Origin: [Actinomadura] parvosata subsp. kistnae
GTDB taxonomy: Bacteria; Actinomycetota; Actinomycetes; Streptosporangiales; Streptosporangiaceae
Assembly (NCBI RefSeq): GCF_900323885.1
Contig: NZ_OOHJ01000003.1
Coordinates: 117,406-181,405, forward strand
Direction of reading: 5' to 3'
Length of the DNA: 64,000 nucleotides
Below the pieces are notes generated by a model. The model saw only the letters and a list, made by a program, of their open reading frames with translations. It made no database searches and was not told the origin of the DNA. Shown one piece after another: positions 17,158-25,566 of this stretch (position 1 is its first letter; the number at the start of each line of letters is the position of its first letter). Position numbers and translations under genes: made by a program.

Positions 17158-19035
17158 TCAGGCGGCCGAGCTGAACTGGGTGCGGTAGAGCTCGGCGTAC
17201 AGGCCGCCGCGGGCCAGCAGCTCCTCGTGCCGGCCGCGCTCGGCGATCCGGCCGTCGTGGACGACGAGGATCTCGTCGGCCTCCCTGATCGTGGACAGGC
17301 GGTGCGCGATGACCAGCGACGTACGGCCCTCCAGCGCGGTCTTCAGCGCCACCTGCACCGCGGCCTCCGACTCGGAGTCGAGGTGGGCGGTGGCCTCGTC
17401 GAGCACCACCACGCGCGGCGCCTTGAGCAGCAGCCGGGCCAGCGCCAGCCGCTGCTTCTCGCCGCCGGACAGGCGGTAGCCGCGGTCGCCCACGACGGTG
17501 TCGAGCCCGTCGGGCAGGCTCTCGACCAGGTCGCCGATCTGCGCGGCCCGCAGCGCCTCCCAGATCTCCTCGTCGCTCGCGCCGGGCCTGGCGTAGCGGA
17601 GGTTGGCGCCGATCGTGTCGTGGAACAGGTGCGGGTCCTGCATGACCACGCCGACGGTGTCGCGCAGCGAGTCGAGGGTGGCGTCGCGGACGTCGAGGCC
17701 GTTGATGCGCACCGCGCCCTCGTTGACGTCGTAGAGCCGGGACACCAGCGAGGTCATCGTGGTCTTGCCCGCGCCGCTGTGACCGACGAGCGCGATGAGC
17801 TGCCCCGGCTCGGCGGTGAAGGAGACGCCCTTGAGCACCGGGTACGAGGGGCCGCCGCTGTCCTGCCTGGCCACGGACTCCAGCGAGGCGAGCGAGACCT
17901 CCTCGGCCGCCGGGTAGCGGAAGTGCACGTCGTCGAACTCGATGGTCACCGGGCCCTCCGGCACCGGCACCGCGCCCGGCTTCTGCGCCACCATCGGCTT
18001 GAGGTCGAGGATCTCGAAGACGCGGTCGAAGCTGACGAGCGCGGTCATGACGTCCACGTGCACGTTCGACAGGGACGTGAGCGGGCCGTACAGGCGCATC
18101 AGCAGGGCCGCCAGGGCGACCAGCGTGCCCAGCTCGAACGCGCCGGAGACGGACAGGACGCCGCCGATGCCGTAGACCAGGGCGGTGGCCAGCGCGGCGA
18201 TCAGGCCGAGCGCGACGCGGAACACGGTGCCGTACATGGCGACGGTCACGCCGACGTCGCGCACCCTGGCCGCCCGCGCGCCGAACATCTCGGCGTCGTC
18301 CTCGGGCCTGCCGTACAGCTTGGCGACCATGGCGCCGGCGACGTTGAAGCGCTCGGTGGTGACGGAGCTCATCTCGGCGTCGAGCTGCATCTGCTCGCGG
18401 GTCAGCGCCGACATGCGGCGGCCGACGTACTTGGCGGGCACGATGAAGATCGGCAGCAGCACGAGCGCGACGAGCGTCACCTGCCACGACAGCACCAGCA
18501 TCGCGCCCAGCACGAGCACCAGGCTGACCACGTTGGCCAGCACGGAGGACAGCGTGCTGGTCAGGGCGCGCTGGGCGCCGATCACGTCGGTGTTGAGCCG
18601 GCTGACCAGGGCGCCGGTCTGGGCGCGCATGAAGAACGCGACCGGCATGCGCTGCACGTGGTCGAACACCTCGGTGCGCAGGTCGTAGATCAGGCCCTCG
18701 CCGATGCGGGCGGAGAACCACCGCTGCGCCAGCGTCAGCCCGGCGTCGACCAGGGCGAGCGCGGCGATGGCCACGGCGAGCCCGATCACCACGCCCGTGC
18801 GCCCGGGCAGGACGCCGTCGTCGATGATCGCCTTCATCAGCAGCGGGTTGGCGATCACGATCACCGCCCCGGCCACGACGAGCAGCAGGAACGCCGTGAT
18901 CTGCCGGGTGTACGGGCGGGCGTAGCCCGCGATGCGCCGCACCGTGCCGGGGCGCAGCCGCTGCTTGGTGACCGAGCCGTCGCGCCGCAGGGACATCATC
19001 ATGCTGGGGCCGAAGCCCCCACCCATCATCGCCAT
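17158..19035 (-). CDS. ABC exporter, fused membrane and ATPase domains
   Basis: A 625-residue half-transporter. Six membrane helices occupy about 45-320 (from ARPYTRQITAFLLLVVAGAVIVIAN onward), followed by the nucleotide-binding domain with Walker A GHSGAGKTT near 417, signature LSGGEKQRLALARLLL near 521, Walker B VVVLDEATAHLD near 543 and the H-loop IAHRLSTI. The N-terminus is rich in Met/Gly (MAMMGGGFGPSMMM). Such proteins form homo- or heterodimers exporting lipids or drugs; the substrate cannot be told here. No partner half-transporter gene is adjacent. AGGAGG lies about 13 bases before the ATG; internal ATGs at residues 3 and 4 would be closer alternatives. Confidence 0.88.
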   Translation of the reverse strand: MAMMGGGFGPSMMMSLRRDGSVTKQRLRPGTVRRIAGYARPYTRQITAFLLLVVAGAVIVIANPLLMKAIIDDGVLPGRTGVVIGLAVAIAALALVDAGLTLAQRWFSARIGEGLIYDLRTEVFDHVQRMPVAFFMRAQTGALVSRLNTDVIGAQRALTSTLSSVLANVVSLVLVLGAMLVLSWQVTLVALVLLPIFIVPAKYVGRRMSALTREQMQLDAEMSSVTTERFNVAGAMVAKLYGRPEDDAEMFGARAARVRDVGVTVAMYGTVFRVALGLIAALATALVYGIGGVLSVSGAFELGTLVALAALLMRLYGPLTSLSNVHVDVMTALVSFDRVFEILDLKPMVAQKPGAVPVPEGPVTIEFDDVHFRYPAAEEVSLASLESVARQDSGGPSYPVLKGVSFTAEPGQLIALVGHSGAGKTTMTSLVSRLYDVNEGAVRINGLDVRDATLDSLRDTVGVVMQDPHLFHDTIGANLRYARPGASDEEIWEALRAAQIGDLVESLPDGLDTVVGDRGYRLSGGEKQRLALARLLLKAPRVVVLDEATAHLDSESEAAVQVALKTALEGRTSLVIAHRLSTIREADEILVVHDGRIAERGRHEELLARGGLYAELYRTQFSSAA

Positions 19036-19331
19036 CCGGGGGATCCCTCCTCCTCCGCCGGGGACAGCGCCGCGGGAGCGTCCCGGGATTCCCGGCTCCG
19101 CTCACCGCGAAATCCACGGCCTTGCGACGCCGCCCGTGACGCCGCCGCCGGCACCCGGCGTGGCGCCCGCCGTTGCCCTCTGGGCGCGTCCTGAAGCCCC
19201 TCTGAGCGCCGATCAGCCGCACCCGCGCATATCGGGCCAACCCCTCAATTCAACGGCAGCACGACCCCTCAGAGCGCGGCGGCGGGCGGAAAGCGCTCAC
19301 CGCCGACGCACGTCAGCCCGTTTTTCCTTGA
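19036..19331. other. intergenic region upstream of the ABC exporter
   Basis: No supported gene. It contains the exporter's leader (GGAGGAGG at the right end on the minus strand) and otherwise unremarkable GC-rich sequence before the 18-bp repeat array. I see no clear promoter hexamers. Confidence 0.5.
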
Positions 19332-19403
19332 GCATTCAATCAGCCGACCGCATTCAATCAGGCGACCGCGTTCACTCAGCCGACCGCGTTCACTCAGCCG
19401 AAC
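19332..19403. repeat. four tandem copies of an 18-bp unit across the enoyl-CoA hydratase stop codon
   Basis: Copies gcattcaatcagccgacc, gcattcaatcaggcgacc, gcgttcactcagccgacc and gcgttcactcagccgaac follow one another. The last contains the hydratase TGA (19396-19394). Because the unit is 18 bp, the preceding copies place further stop codons in the same frame downstream of the gene. This looks like serial duplication of the gene's 3' end. Confidence 0.9.
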
Positions 19404-20209
19404 AACGCCTTGATGCGCGCCGCCTGCTCGATCCCTTCGGCCACACTCTGCTCCTCCAGGGTGCGTGCCCGCGCCCCCTGGAGGAGCCGCTTGGTCGCCA
19501 CGGCCGCGTCCCGGTTGGTGGACAGCAGCTGGGTGACCTTCTCGCGTACCGCTTGATCCAGGTCGCCCCCGGCGACCACTCTCTCGGCGAGGCCGATGCG
19601 CATGGCCTCGTCGGCGTGCACGGTCCTGGCGGTCAGGCAGATGTCGATCGCCTTGGCCAGGCCCACCAGCTCGACCAGGGGCTTGGTGCCTGTCAGATCC
19701 GGCACCAGGCCCAGTGCGGGCTCTTTCATGCAGAACGAGACGTCGTCGGCCACGATCCGCAGGTCACAGGCGAGCGCGAGCTGGAATCCCGCGCCGATCG
19801 CATGCCCCTGCACTGCGGCGATGGAGACGATCTCGGGGCGGCGCAGCCACAGGAACCCCGCTTGGGCCTGCCTGATGCGCTGCTCGAAATCGGCGCCGTC
19901 GCTCCTGGCCGCCGAGCTGAACGAGCCCTGTCCGGGCACCCCCTCAGGTGTGAACATTCGCAGGTCGATCCCTGCCGAGAAGGACGGTCCCTCACCTTTC
20001 ACGACGACGACGCGTACCTGCTCGGGCAGGCTCTCGCCGATGCGAGCCAGTGCCGACCATGTCGCGAACGTCTGTGCGTTGCGCTTGTCCGGCCGGGCCA
20101 GCGTGATCGTCGCTATCTCACCGTCCACCTCGAGGCGAACTCCGCCCTCTGCCGAGGCAGGGCCGTCGTCCGCATACCCCCCGCGCTGTTGCGCCTGCGC
20201 TTCCGCCAT
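19394..20209 (-). CDS. enoyl-CoA hydratase/isomerase family protein
   Basis: Crotonase fold: VDGEIATITLARPDKRNAQTF near 28-48, the oxyanion-hole segment FSAGIDLRMF near 77-86, and VQGHAIGAGFQLALACDLRIVADDVSF near 133-159. The position usually holding the second catalytic Glu in hydratases falls in KEPALGLVPDLTGT, where Glu162 and Asp170 are candidates. The protein thus probably acts on a CoA-linked enoyl or related substrate in fatty-acid or secondary catabolism. The first 25 residues are a variable Gln/Gly-rich lead; the start may lie further in. It has a single-gene layout. Confidence 0.85.
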   Translation of the reverse strand: MAEAQAQQRGGYADDGPASAEGGVRLEVDGEIATITLARPDKRNAQTFATWSALARIGESLPEQVRVVVVKGEGPSFSAGIDLRMFTPEGVPGQGSFSSAARSDGADFEQRIRQAQAGFLWLRRPEIVSIAAVQGHAIGAGFQLALACDLRIVADDVSFCMKEPALGLVPDLTGTKPLVELVGLAKAIDICLTARTVHADEAMRIGLAERVVAGGDLDQAVREKVTQLLSTNRDAAVATKRLLQGARARTLEEQSVAEGIEQAARIKALFG

Positions 20210-20332
20210 CGCCCGCTCCTTCGTCCGGAGTGCTGACCGTCGCGCCCGAGCCTACAGAATATCGTTCTGGCACGGGCGCGACGGCGGCTGACTAGGGACG
20301 GGCGGCTGCGGTCGCACGTTCCGAGGCGGCCG

Positions 20333-20548
20333 TCAGCGCTTGGACTTGCCTCGGGTCGCCCCGCCGCGCCCGCGCAGAGTCACACCGGACTCGCTGAGGA
20401 TGCGGTGGATGAACCCGTAAGACCGACCGGTCGAAGCGGCCAGGGCGCGGATGCTTTCGCCCGCGGCGTAGCGCTTCTTGAGATCGCCGGCCAGTTTTTC
20501 CCGGTCGGCCCCGGTGACCCGGGTGCCCTTCTTCAGTGTCTCGGCCAC
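20333..20548 (-). CDS. small helix-turn-helix protein conserved in actinomycetes
   Basis: A 71-residue protein with a perfect AGGAGGT site seven bases before GTG 20548. It begins MAETLKKGTRVTGADREKLAGDLKKRY; residues about 31-55 (GESIRALAASTGRSYGFIHRILSESG) form a helix-turn-helix of the Sin/transposase-resolvase type, and it ends in a basic GRGGATRGKSKR tail. Near-identical small proteins are widespread in Streptomyces and relatives and are probably chromosomal DNA-binding regulators of unknown targets. It sits between the enoyl-CoA hydratase and ABC-F genes with about 115 bp on either side, so it probably has its own promoter. Confidence 0.8.
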   Translation of the reverse strand: MAETLKKGTRVTGADREKLAGDLKKRYAAGESIRALAASTGRSYGFIHRILSESGVTLRGRGGATRGKSKR

Positions 20549-20661
20549 GAGTACCTCCTGTAGTGCCGGACTTCCGCAGCGTTACTCCGCCATGATCAGT
20601 CATTTCAGCGGGATCGGCTACCTACTCCACGGGAAAAGATCCGTACCCACTCAAATTAAGA

Positions 20662-22260
20662 TCAGGCAAGTGCCACAAGATCGGAAAATTCGTCGCTCCA
20701 CGCGTCTTCAGTTCCGTCAGGTAGCAAGATCACCCTATCCGGTGACAGGGCGTCAACGGCACCCTCGTCATGTGTGACTAGGACGATTGCTCCTGAATAC
20801 GACCTCAGAGCGTTGAGAACCTGCTCGCGGCTGACCGGATCGAGGTTGTTCGTGGGCTCGTCGAGAAGGAGGACATTGGCGCTCGACAGTACCAAGATCG
20901 CCAGTGCGAGACGGGTCTTCTCGCCGCCGGACAGAACGCCCGCGGGCTTGTCGACGTCGTCGCCGGTGAACAGGAACGACCCGAGCACCTTGCGCAACTC
21001 GGTGTCGGTGAATTCGCCGCCCGCCGAGCGCATGTTCTCCAGCAGCGTACGGTCGGCGTCGAGGGTCTCGTGCTCCTGCGCGTAATAACCGATCTTGAGA
21101 CCGTGGCCCGGCTTGATCTCTCCGGTGTCGGGTTTCTCCAGGCCGCCGAGTATGCGCAGCAGCGTCGTCTTGCCCGCGCCGTTGAGGCCGAGGATGACCA
21201 CCCGGTGACCTCGGTCGATGGCCACGTTGACGTCGGTGAAGACCTCGAGCGACCCGTAGGACTTGGACAGCCCCTCGGCCATGAGCGGGGTGCGCCCGCA
21301 CGGCTGCGGCTCGGGGAAGCGCAGCCGCGCCACCTTGTCGCTCTGCCGCTCCTCCTCGGTGCCGGCCAGCAGCCGGTGCGCGCGGCGCATCATGTCCTGG
21401 GCCGCCTTGGCCTTGGTGGCCTTGGCGCGCATCTTGTCGGCCTGCGCCAGCAGCGCCCCGGCCTGTTTCTCGGCGTTGGCCCGCTCGCGCTTCCTGCGCT
21501 TCTCGTCGGTCTCGCGCTGGGCCAGGTACGCCTTCCAGCCGACGTTGTAGTGATCGATCACGGCCCGGTTGGCGTCGAGGTGCAGGACCTTGTTGACCGT
21601 CGCTTCAAGAAGCCCGACGTCGTGGCTGATGATCACCAAGCCACCTTGATGACTGCGCAAAAAATCACGAAGCCACCCGATTGAGTCCGCATCTAGGTGG
21701 TTTGTGGGCTCGTCGAGAAGGAGAGTTTCCGCCCCGCTGAAAAGAATTCGCGCCAATTCCACGCGCCTGCGCTGACCGCCGGAAAGCGTTTGCAACGGCT
21801 GCCCCAGCACCCGGTCGGGCAGCCCCAGGCTGGAGGCGATCGAGGCGGCCTCGGACTCGGCGGCGTAACCGCCGAGCACGTGCATCTGATCCTCCAGCCG
21901 GCCGTAGCGGCGCACGGCCTTCTCCCTGGTGCGCTCGTCGGCGGAGGACATGCCGAGCTCGGCCTCGCGCAGCTTGCGAATGACCTCGTCGAGGCCGCGC
22001 GCCGACAGGATGCGGTCGCGGGCCAGCACCTGGAGGTCGCCGGTACGCGGATCCTGGGGCAGGTAGCCGACGCTGCCGGTGGTGGTGACCGTGCCGGCGG
22101 CGGGGATGCCCTCGCCCGCCAGCACCTTGGTCAGCGTCGTCTTGCCCGCGCCGTTGCGGCCGACGAGGCCGATCTTGTCGCCGGGATTGACCCGGAACGA
22201 GGCTTTCTCGATGAGCAGGCGCGCGCCCGCGCGCAGCTCGATATCATTAGCGATGATCAT
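20662..22260 (-). CDS. ABC-F family ATPase (ribosome-associated)
   Basis: Two ABC modules in 532 residues with no membrane part: Walker A GRNGAGKTT near 35 and GLNGAGKTT near 353, signatures LSGGQRRRVELARIL near 157 and LSGGEKTRLALAIL near 441, Walker B LLLDEPTNHLD and LLLDEPTNNLD. The charged helical linker EKRRKRERANAEKQAGALLAQADKM near 245-300 is the P-site tRNA interaction motif region of ABC-F proteins, which act on stalled ribosomes or protect them from antibiotics. ATG 22260 is the first start matching family N-termini (MIIANDIELRAG); GGGAG lies rather far upstream at 14 bases. Housekeeping rather than cluster-borne by context. Confidence 0.88.
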   Translation of the reverse strand: MIIANDIELRAGARLLIEKASFRVNPGDKIGLVGRNGAGKTTLTKVLAGEGIPAAGTVTTTGSVGYLPQDPRTGDLQVLARDRILSARGLDEVIRKLREAELGMSSADERTREKAVRRYGRLEDQMHVLGGYAAESEAASIASSLGLPDRVLGQPLQTLSGGQRRRVELARILFSGAETLLLDEPTNHLDADSIGWLRDFLRSHQGGLVIISHDVGLLEATVNKVLHLDANRAVIDHYNVGWKAYLAQRETDEKRRKRERANAEKQAGALLAQADKMRAKATKAKAAQDMMRRAHRLLAGTEEERQSDKVARLRFPEPQPCGRTPLMAEGLSKSYGSLEVFTDVNVAIDRGHRVVILGLNGAGKTTLLRILGGLEKPDTGEIKPGHGLKIGYYAQEHETLDADRTLLENMRSAGGEFTDTELRKVLGSFLFTGDDVDKPAGVLSGGEKTRLALAILVLSSANVLLLDEPTNNLDPVSREQVLNALRSYSGAIVLVTHDEGAVDALSPDRVILLPDGTEDAWSDEFSDLVALA

Positions 22261-22345
22261 GGTGACCGGAAACACTCCCGAGCTAGGAAACAGGATTGGG
22301 CGTGCACCGCCGGTCAATCGGGAGTATGCATACCGATCAGTGTAG

Positions 22346-22364
22346 GGCTCCCAGTGGGAGCCCC
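22346..22364 (-). terminator. hairpin after the exo-lyase gene, in the ABC-F leader
   Basis: GGGCTCCC (22346-22353) and GGGAGCCC (22357-22364) form an eight-base perfect stem with an AGT loop, nine bases beyond the TAA of the minus-strand lyase gene. It probably ends the rhamnogalacturonan operon. As it also lies about 85 bp upstream of the ABC-F start, attenuation of that gene is an alternative. Confidence 0.6.
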
Positions 22365-22372
22365 ACGTCTGG

Positions 22373-24949
22373 TTAATCCTCCGTCAGATGCTCCCCGATC
22401 AGCACCAGGTTGTGAATGGCGGCCAGGCCGTACTGCGCGGCGCTGTTGGTGCTGACGAACGGCGCCTCGCGCACCGGGTGCGGCACCCGCGGACCGTCGA
22501 TCAGGGTCAGCTCCCAGTTCTCCTGCTGCTGCAACGGGTTGCGGTTGAGCTGGTCGCCCTCCTCAAGCCGGAACTTGCGCCACGCCCACGCGGCCAGCTC
22601 GGCGTCGCCGGTGCGCGCCGCCGCGTACGCCGTGAGCCGGCTGTGCGCCTGGATCAGCGAGATTCCGCTCAGCCGCCGCCCCACCTCGGCCTCCTGCCGC
22701 TCCGGCGGCGCCAGGTAGAGCCGGCAGTACTCCAGCCACGCCTCTTCGAACCCCGGCACGCCCAGGTCCAGCGCGATCAGCTCGGCGCACATCTCCGGCA
22801 GCCCGAACAGCGACGACAGGTGCGAGACGGAGATCTGGTCCCGGGTCGTGTCGAACCGCCCGCTCTCCAGGTCCAGCCGCCCCTCCCCCGTCAGGAAGCG
22901 GCGCGGCATCGCCTCGATGTCGGCCATCGTGCCGAGCAGCCGGTCCCTGGCCCGCTCGTCCCCGTGCCGCTCCCACCGGGTCAGCCAGGCCGCCGCCAGC
23001 GAGCCCCAGTCGGTGCCGAGCCCGACCGACAGCGCGGCCGGGTCCGGCGTGTAGACGTCCTCGCGCACCTTGCGCAGCGGGTCGATCGCCAGGAACGTCT
23101 CCTCGGGCACGCTCAGCTCGTCCATGAGGTCGCCGGTGCGCTCGTCGGCCGTCAGGTAGTAGTAGAAGCGCCGGTAGGCGGCGTTGGAGATGCGCAGCTG
23201 CTTGCAGCTGCAGCCCCAGTGCTGCACGTTGTGCCGGCTGCCCAGGCCCTTCCACCTGCCGAGATGGTAGACGTCCACCTCGCCCGTGTGGCGGGTCATG
23301 GCCTCGGCGAAGCGGAAGACGTCGGCCCGGCCGGTGCGCAGGAACTGCAGCCACAACCACAGGTCGGGCGACAGCTCCGAGTTGTCCCAGGCGTAGCCGC
23401 CGATGTCGTAGCGCCAGGTGTGGCGGTCCTCGTCATAGGTGTGCATGACGTCGCCGTAGTCCCAGAACCCGTACCAGCGGCGCTGCTCGCGCTCGCGGAC
23501 GTACAGGTCGAACAGGAAGTCGAGGCGGTCCTCGATCTCGGCGCGCGCGGGCGTGGAGCGGTCGGGCAGCCCCCACACGCCGAACACGCCCGCCTCGCGC
23601 ACCCGCTCGGGGCCCGCGACCAGCAGCCCCGGCTCCTCCATCGCGGCGGCGTGCGCGGCCAGCTCGTGCGCGGCGGGCGTCGCGTCGTGGACGCGCAGGC
23701 TCAGCTCGTGCGTACGGGCGATGCCGCGCGGATCGCCGAACCCCGGCTCGTAGTCCTCGTAGGTGATCTCCAGCCCTTCGAGCTGCTCCTCGAACGTGTC
23801 CTGGCCCATGCCGTCGTGGTAGAAGCGCAGGTCCATCGCCGGGGCGGACGGCGACCACAGCCAGACGGTGACGGTGGCCAGGTCGGTGGCCGCGTTCCTG
23901 ACGTCGAGGCGGGTGGGGTGCAGCCGCCAGAAGTCGCGCAGCCCGAACCCGAGCCCGCCGCTGACCCCGCCGACGTAGCCGTAGCCCTTGGAGCGGGCGC
24001 CGGCCGGGATCGTCACCCAGGCGTGGCCGTCCTTGGTGCGCTTGCGCAGCGTGTAGCCGTCGGCGGAGCTCTGGTCGAGGGTGTAGTCGTTCCAGGCGGG
24101 GATGAGGTGCAGCCGGGTCGCGACGCCGGGGGCGAGCGCGCCGGCCGGGCGGCCCTCGACCTGGGCGCGGCGGGCCGCCTCGCCGGGGTCGATGCGCAGG
24201 CCGGTCAGCCCGCGTACCGCCTCGGTCAGGAAGCCCGCGCCGCCGGCCAGCCGGACATGCCGGTCGTGCAGGTCGTCGCGCATGACCACGCCGGCGCGCA
24301 GCCCGAGCCCGGCCAGGAAGTCGTGCTCGGGGTCGCCGTCCCAGACGAAGGTGTGCAGGACGCGCACGTGCTCGGCGCCGGCGTAGAAGTACAGGCGCAC
24401 GGTGAACGGCAGCCAGCCGCCGTGCCTGCCCTCCAGCCGCACGACGGCCCGCACCGGCCCCTCCTGCTCGACGGTGACGCTCTCGACCAGGCCCTCGGCC
24501 TGCTCGCGGGCGACGTGCCCGCCCTCGTCCGGGGTCGGCTCGGCCTGGCGCAGGCTGACCAGGCGCACGTCCCTGACGATCTCGCGGCTCCCGCGCGAGA
24601 TCGACCTGGCCACCGCGCCGCCGCCGATCCGCCACGTGACGACGCCGGTGCTCACCACCAGGTCGCCGCCCTCGCGCGTCACGGTGACGGCCGTGGCGGG
24701 AGCGGCCGGCTCGCCGCCGGGTTCGAGCCGGTACTCCCGCGCGGGCGGGTGCGCGGCGGCCGCGTGGGCCGTCCACTTGACCGAGCCGTCCGGCCAGGTC
24801 GCGGTCACCCAGCTCTGCACCGGCACCGGGGCGCCGCCGTCGCCGGTCAGCGCGAACGGCGTGCCGGCCTCGACCGTGCCGCGCGGCCACGGGACCCCCC
24901 AGGTCACCCCCTGCTCTCCCGGCCGGTCCAGCCAGCGCAGTGCGGTCAT
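22373..24949 (-). CDS. exo-rhamnogalacturonan lyase family protein (PL26, PcRGLX/YetA-like)
   Basis: AAGGAG stands five bases before ATG 24949, and the ATGA overlap with the acetylesterase indicates coupling. The 858-residue protein follows the PcRGLX/YetA plan: an N-terminal RIFT-like beta-barrel (TWGVPWPRGTVEAGTPFALTG...VTATWPDGSVKW), a central all-beta region, and a C-terminal (alpha/alpha) barrel with HNVQHWGCSCKQLRISNAAYRRFYYYLTADERTGDLM and QISVSHLSSLFGLPEM. Members release unsaturated galacturonosyl-rhamnose units from the chain end of rhamnogalacturonan I. There is no signal peptide, so it should work in the cytoplasm on imported oligosaccharides. Neighbouring importer and acetylesterase genes support this substrate. 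Confidence 0.78.
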   Translation of the reverse strand: MTALRWLDRPGEQGVTWGVPWPRGTVEAGTPFALTGDGGAPVPVQSWVTATWPDGSVKWTAHAAAAHPPAREYRLEPGGEPAAPATAVTVTREGGDLVVSTGVVTWRIGGGAVARSISRGSREIVRDVRLVSLRQAEPTPDEGGHVAREQAEGLVESVTVEQEGPVRAVVRLEGRHGGWLPFTVRLYFYAGAEHVRVLHTFVWDGDPEHDFLAGLGLRAGVVMRDDLHDRHVRLAGGAGFLTEAVRGLTGLRIDPGEAARRAQVEGRPAGALAPGVATRLHLIPAWNDYTLDQSSADGYTLRKRTKDGHAWVTIPAGARSKGYGYVGGVSGGLGFGLRDFWRLHPTRLDVRNAATDLATVTVWLWSPSAPAMDLRFYHDGMGQDTFEEQLEGLEITYEDYEPGFGDPRGIARTHELSLRVHDATPAAHELAAHAAAMEEPGLLVAGPERVREAGVFGVWGLPDRSTPARAEIEDRLDFLFDLYVREREQRRWYGFWDYGDVMHTYDEDRHTWRYDIGGYAWDNSELSPDLWLWLQFLRTGRADVFRFAEAMTRHTGEVDVYHLGRWKGLGSRHNVQHWGCSCKQLRISNAAYRRFYYYLTADERTGDLMDELSVPEETFLAIDPLRKVREDVYTPDPAALSVGLGTDWGSLAAAWLTRWERHGDERARDRLLGTMADIEAMPRRFLTGEGRLDLESGRFDTTRDQISVSHLSSLFGLPEMCAELIALDLGVPGFEEAWLEYCRLYLAPPERQEAEVGRRLSGISLIQAHSRLTAYAAARTGDAELAAWAWRKFRLEEGDQLNRNPLQQQENWELTLIDGPRVPHPVREAPFVSTNSAAQYGLAAIHNLVLIGEHLTED

Positions 24950-25566
24950 GCGATCTCCTTCAGTCGCTCGGCGACGATGGCGGCCACCGCGTCGGCGCCG
25001 CGGAAGCAGAAGTGGGTGTCGTCGGCCACGCCGTCCGGGTACAGGGGGTGCGTGCCCGGCGGGAAGTGGGTGAACAGGGCCTTCGAGCCCTCGGGGCCGA
25101 GGCGCTCGTACAGCTCGGTGGTGGCGCGCGTCAGGTCGATCAGCGGTACGCCCTGCGCGGCGGCCAGGTCGCGCACCCGGTCGGGATAGTCGCCGTGCGT
25201 GGGCACCAGCCGCCCGCCCTCGAACCGGCGCCGCTGCACCGGCGTGCACAGCACCGCGACCGCACCCGCCCCGCGCGCCTCCGCGACGAAGGCGCGCAGG
25301 TTGTCCTGATACGGCAGGCCGGGCTCCTTCTGGTCGTTGTGCCCGAACTGGAGCACCACGACGTCACCGGGCACGACCTCGCGCAGCAGCGCCGCCCACA
25401 GCCCCTCCTCCCGGTGGCTGGCCGTGGTGGCGCCGCCCTTGGCGAAGTTGCGCACCGGGCCGCCGACGTACGACCCGAGCTGCGCCCCCCAGCCGGACAT
25501 CGGCGCCTCGAAGGCCGGGCAGGAGGCGACCGTCGAGTCCCCCGCCAGCAGGACCGTCCGCGTCAC
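24946..25566 (-). CDS. rhamnogalacturonan acetylesterase-like SGNH hydrolase (CE12)
   Basis: SGNH-hydrolase blocks are present in order: AGDSTV with nucleophile Ser near 11, the Gly of NFAKGGATTAS, the Asn of FGHNDQK near 75, and the catalytic Asp-His in ADDTHFCF near 181-185. This matches B. subtilis YesT/RhgT-type esterases that strip acetyl groups from galacturonate in rhamnogalacturonan I. The GTGA start overlaps the permease stop by four bases and the stop overlaps the lyase start by four. No signal peptide is present, so deacetylation is intracellular, clearing substituents before the exo-lyase acts. Confidence 0.85.
   Translation of the reverse strand: MTRTVLLAGDSTVASCPAFEAPMSGWGAQLGSYVGGPVRNFAKGGATTASHREEGLWAALLREVVPGDVVVLQFGHNDQKEPGLPYQDNLRAFVAEARGAGAVAVLCTPVQRRRFEGGRLVPTHGDYPDRVRDLAAAQGVPLIDLTRATTELYERLGPEGSKALFTHFPPGTHPLYPDGVADDTHFCFRGADAVAAIVAERLKEIA

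Noticed and set aside
22388..25189. A 933-codon plus-strand open frame
   Set aside because: Its translation is Val/Gln/His/Arg low complexity, antisense to the PL26-like gene, whose motifs and ribosome site are clear.
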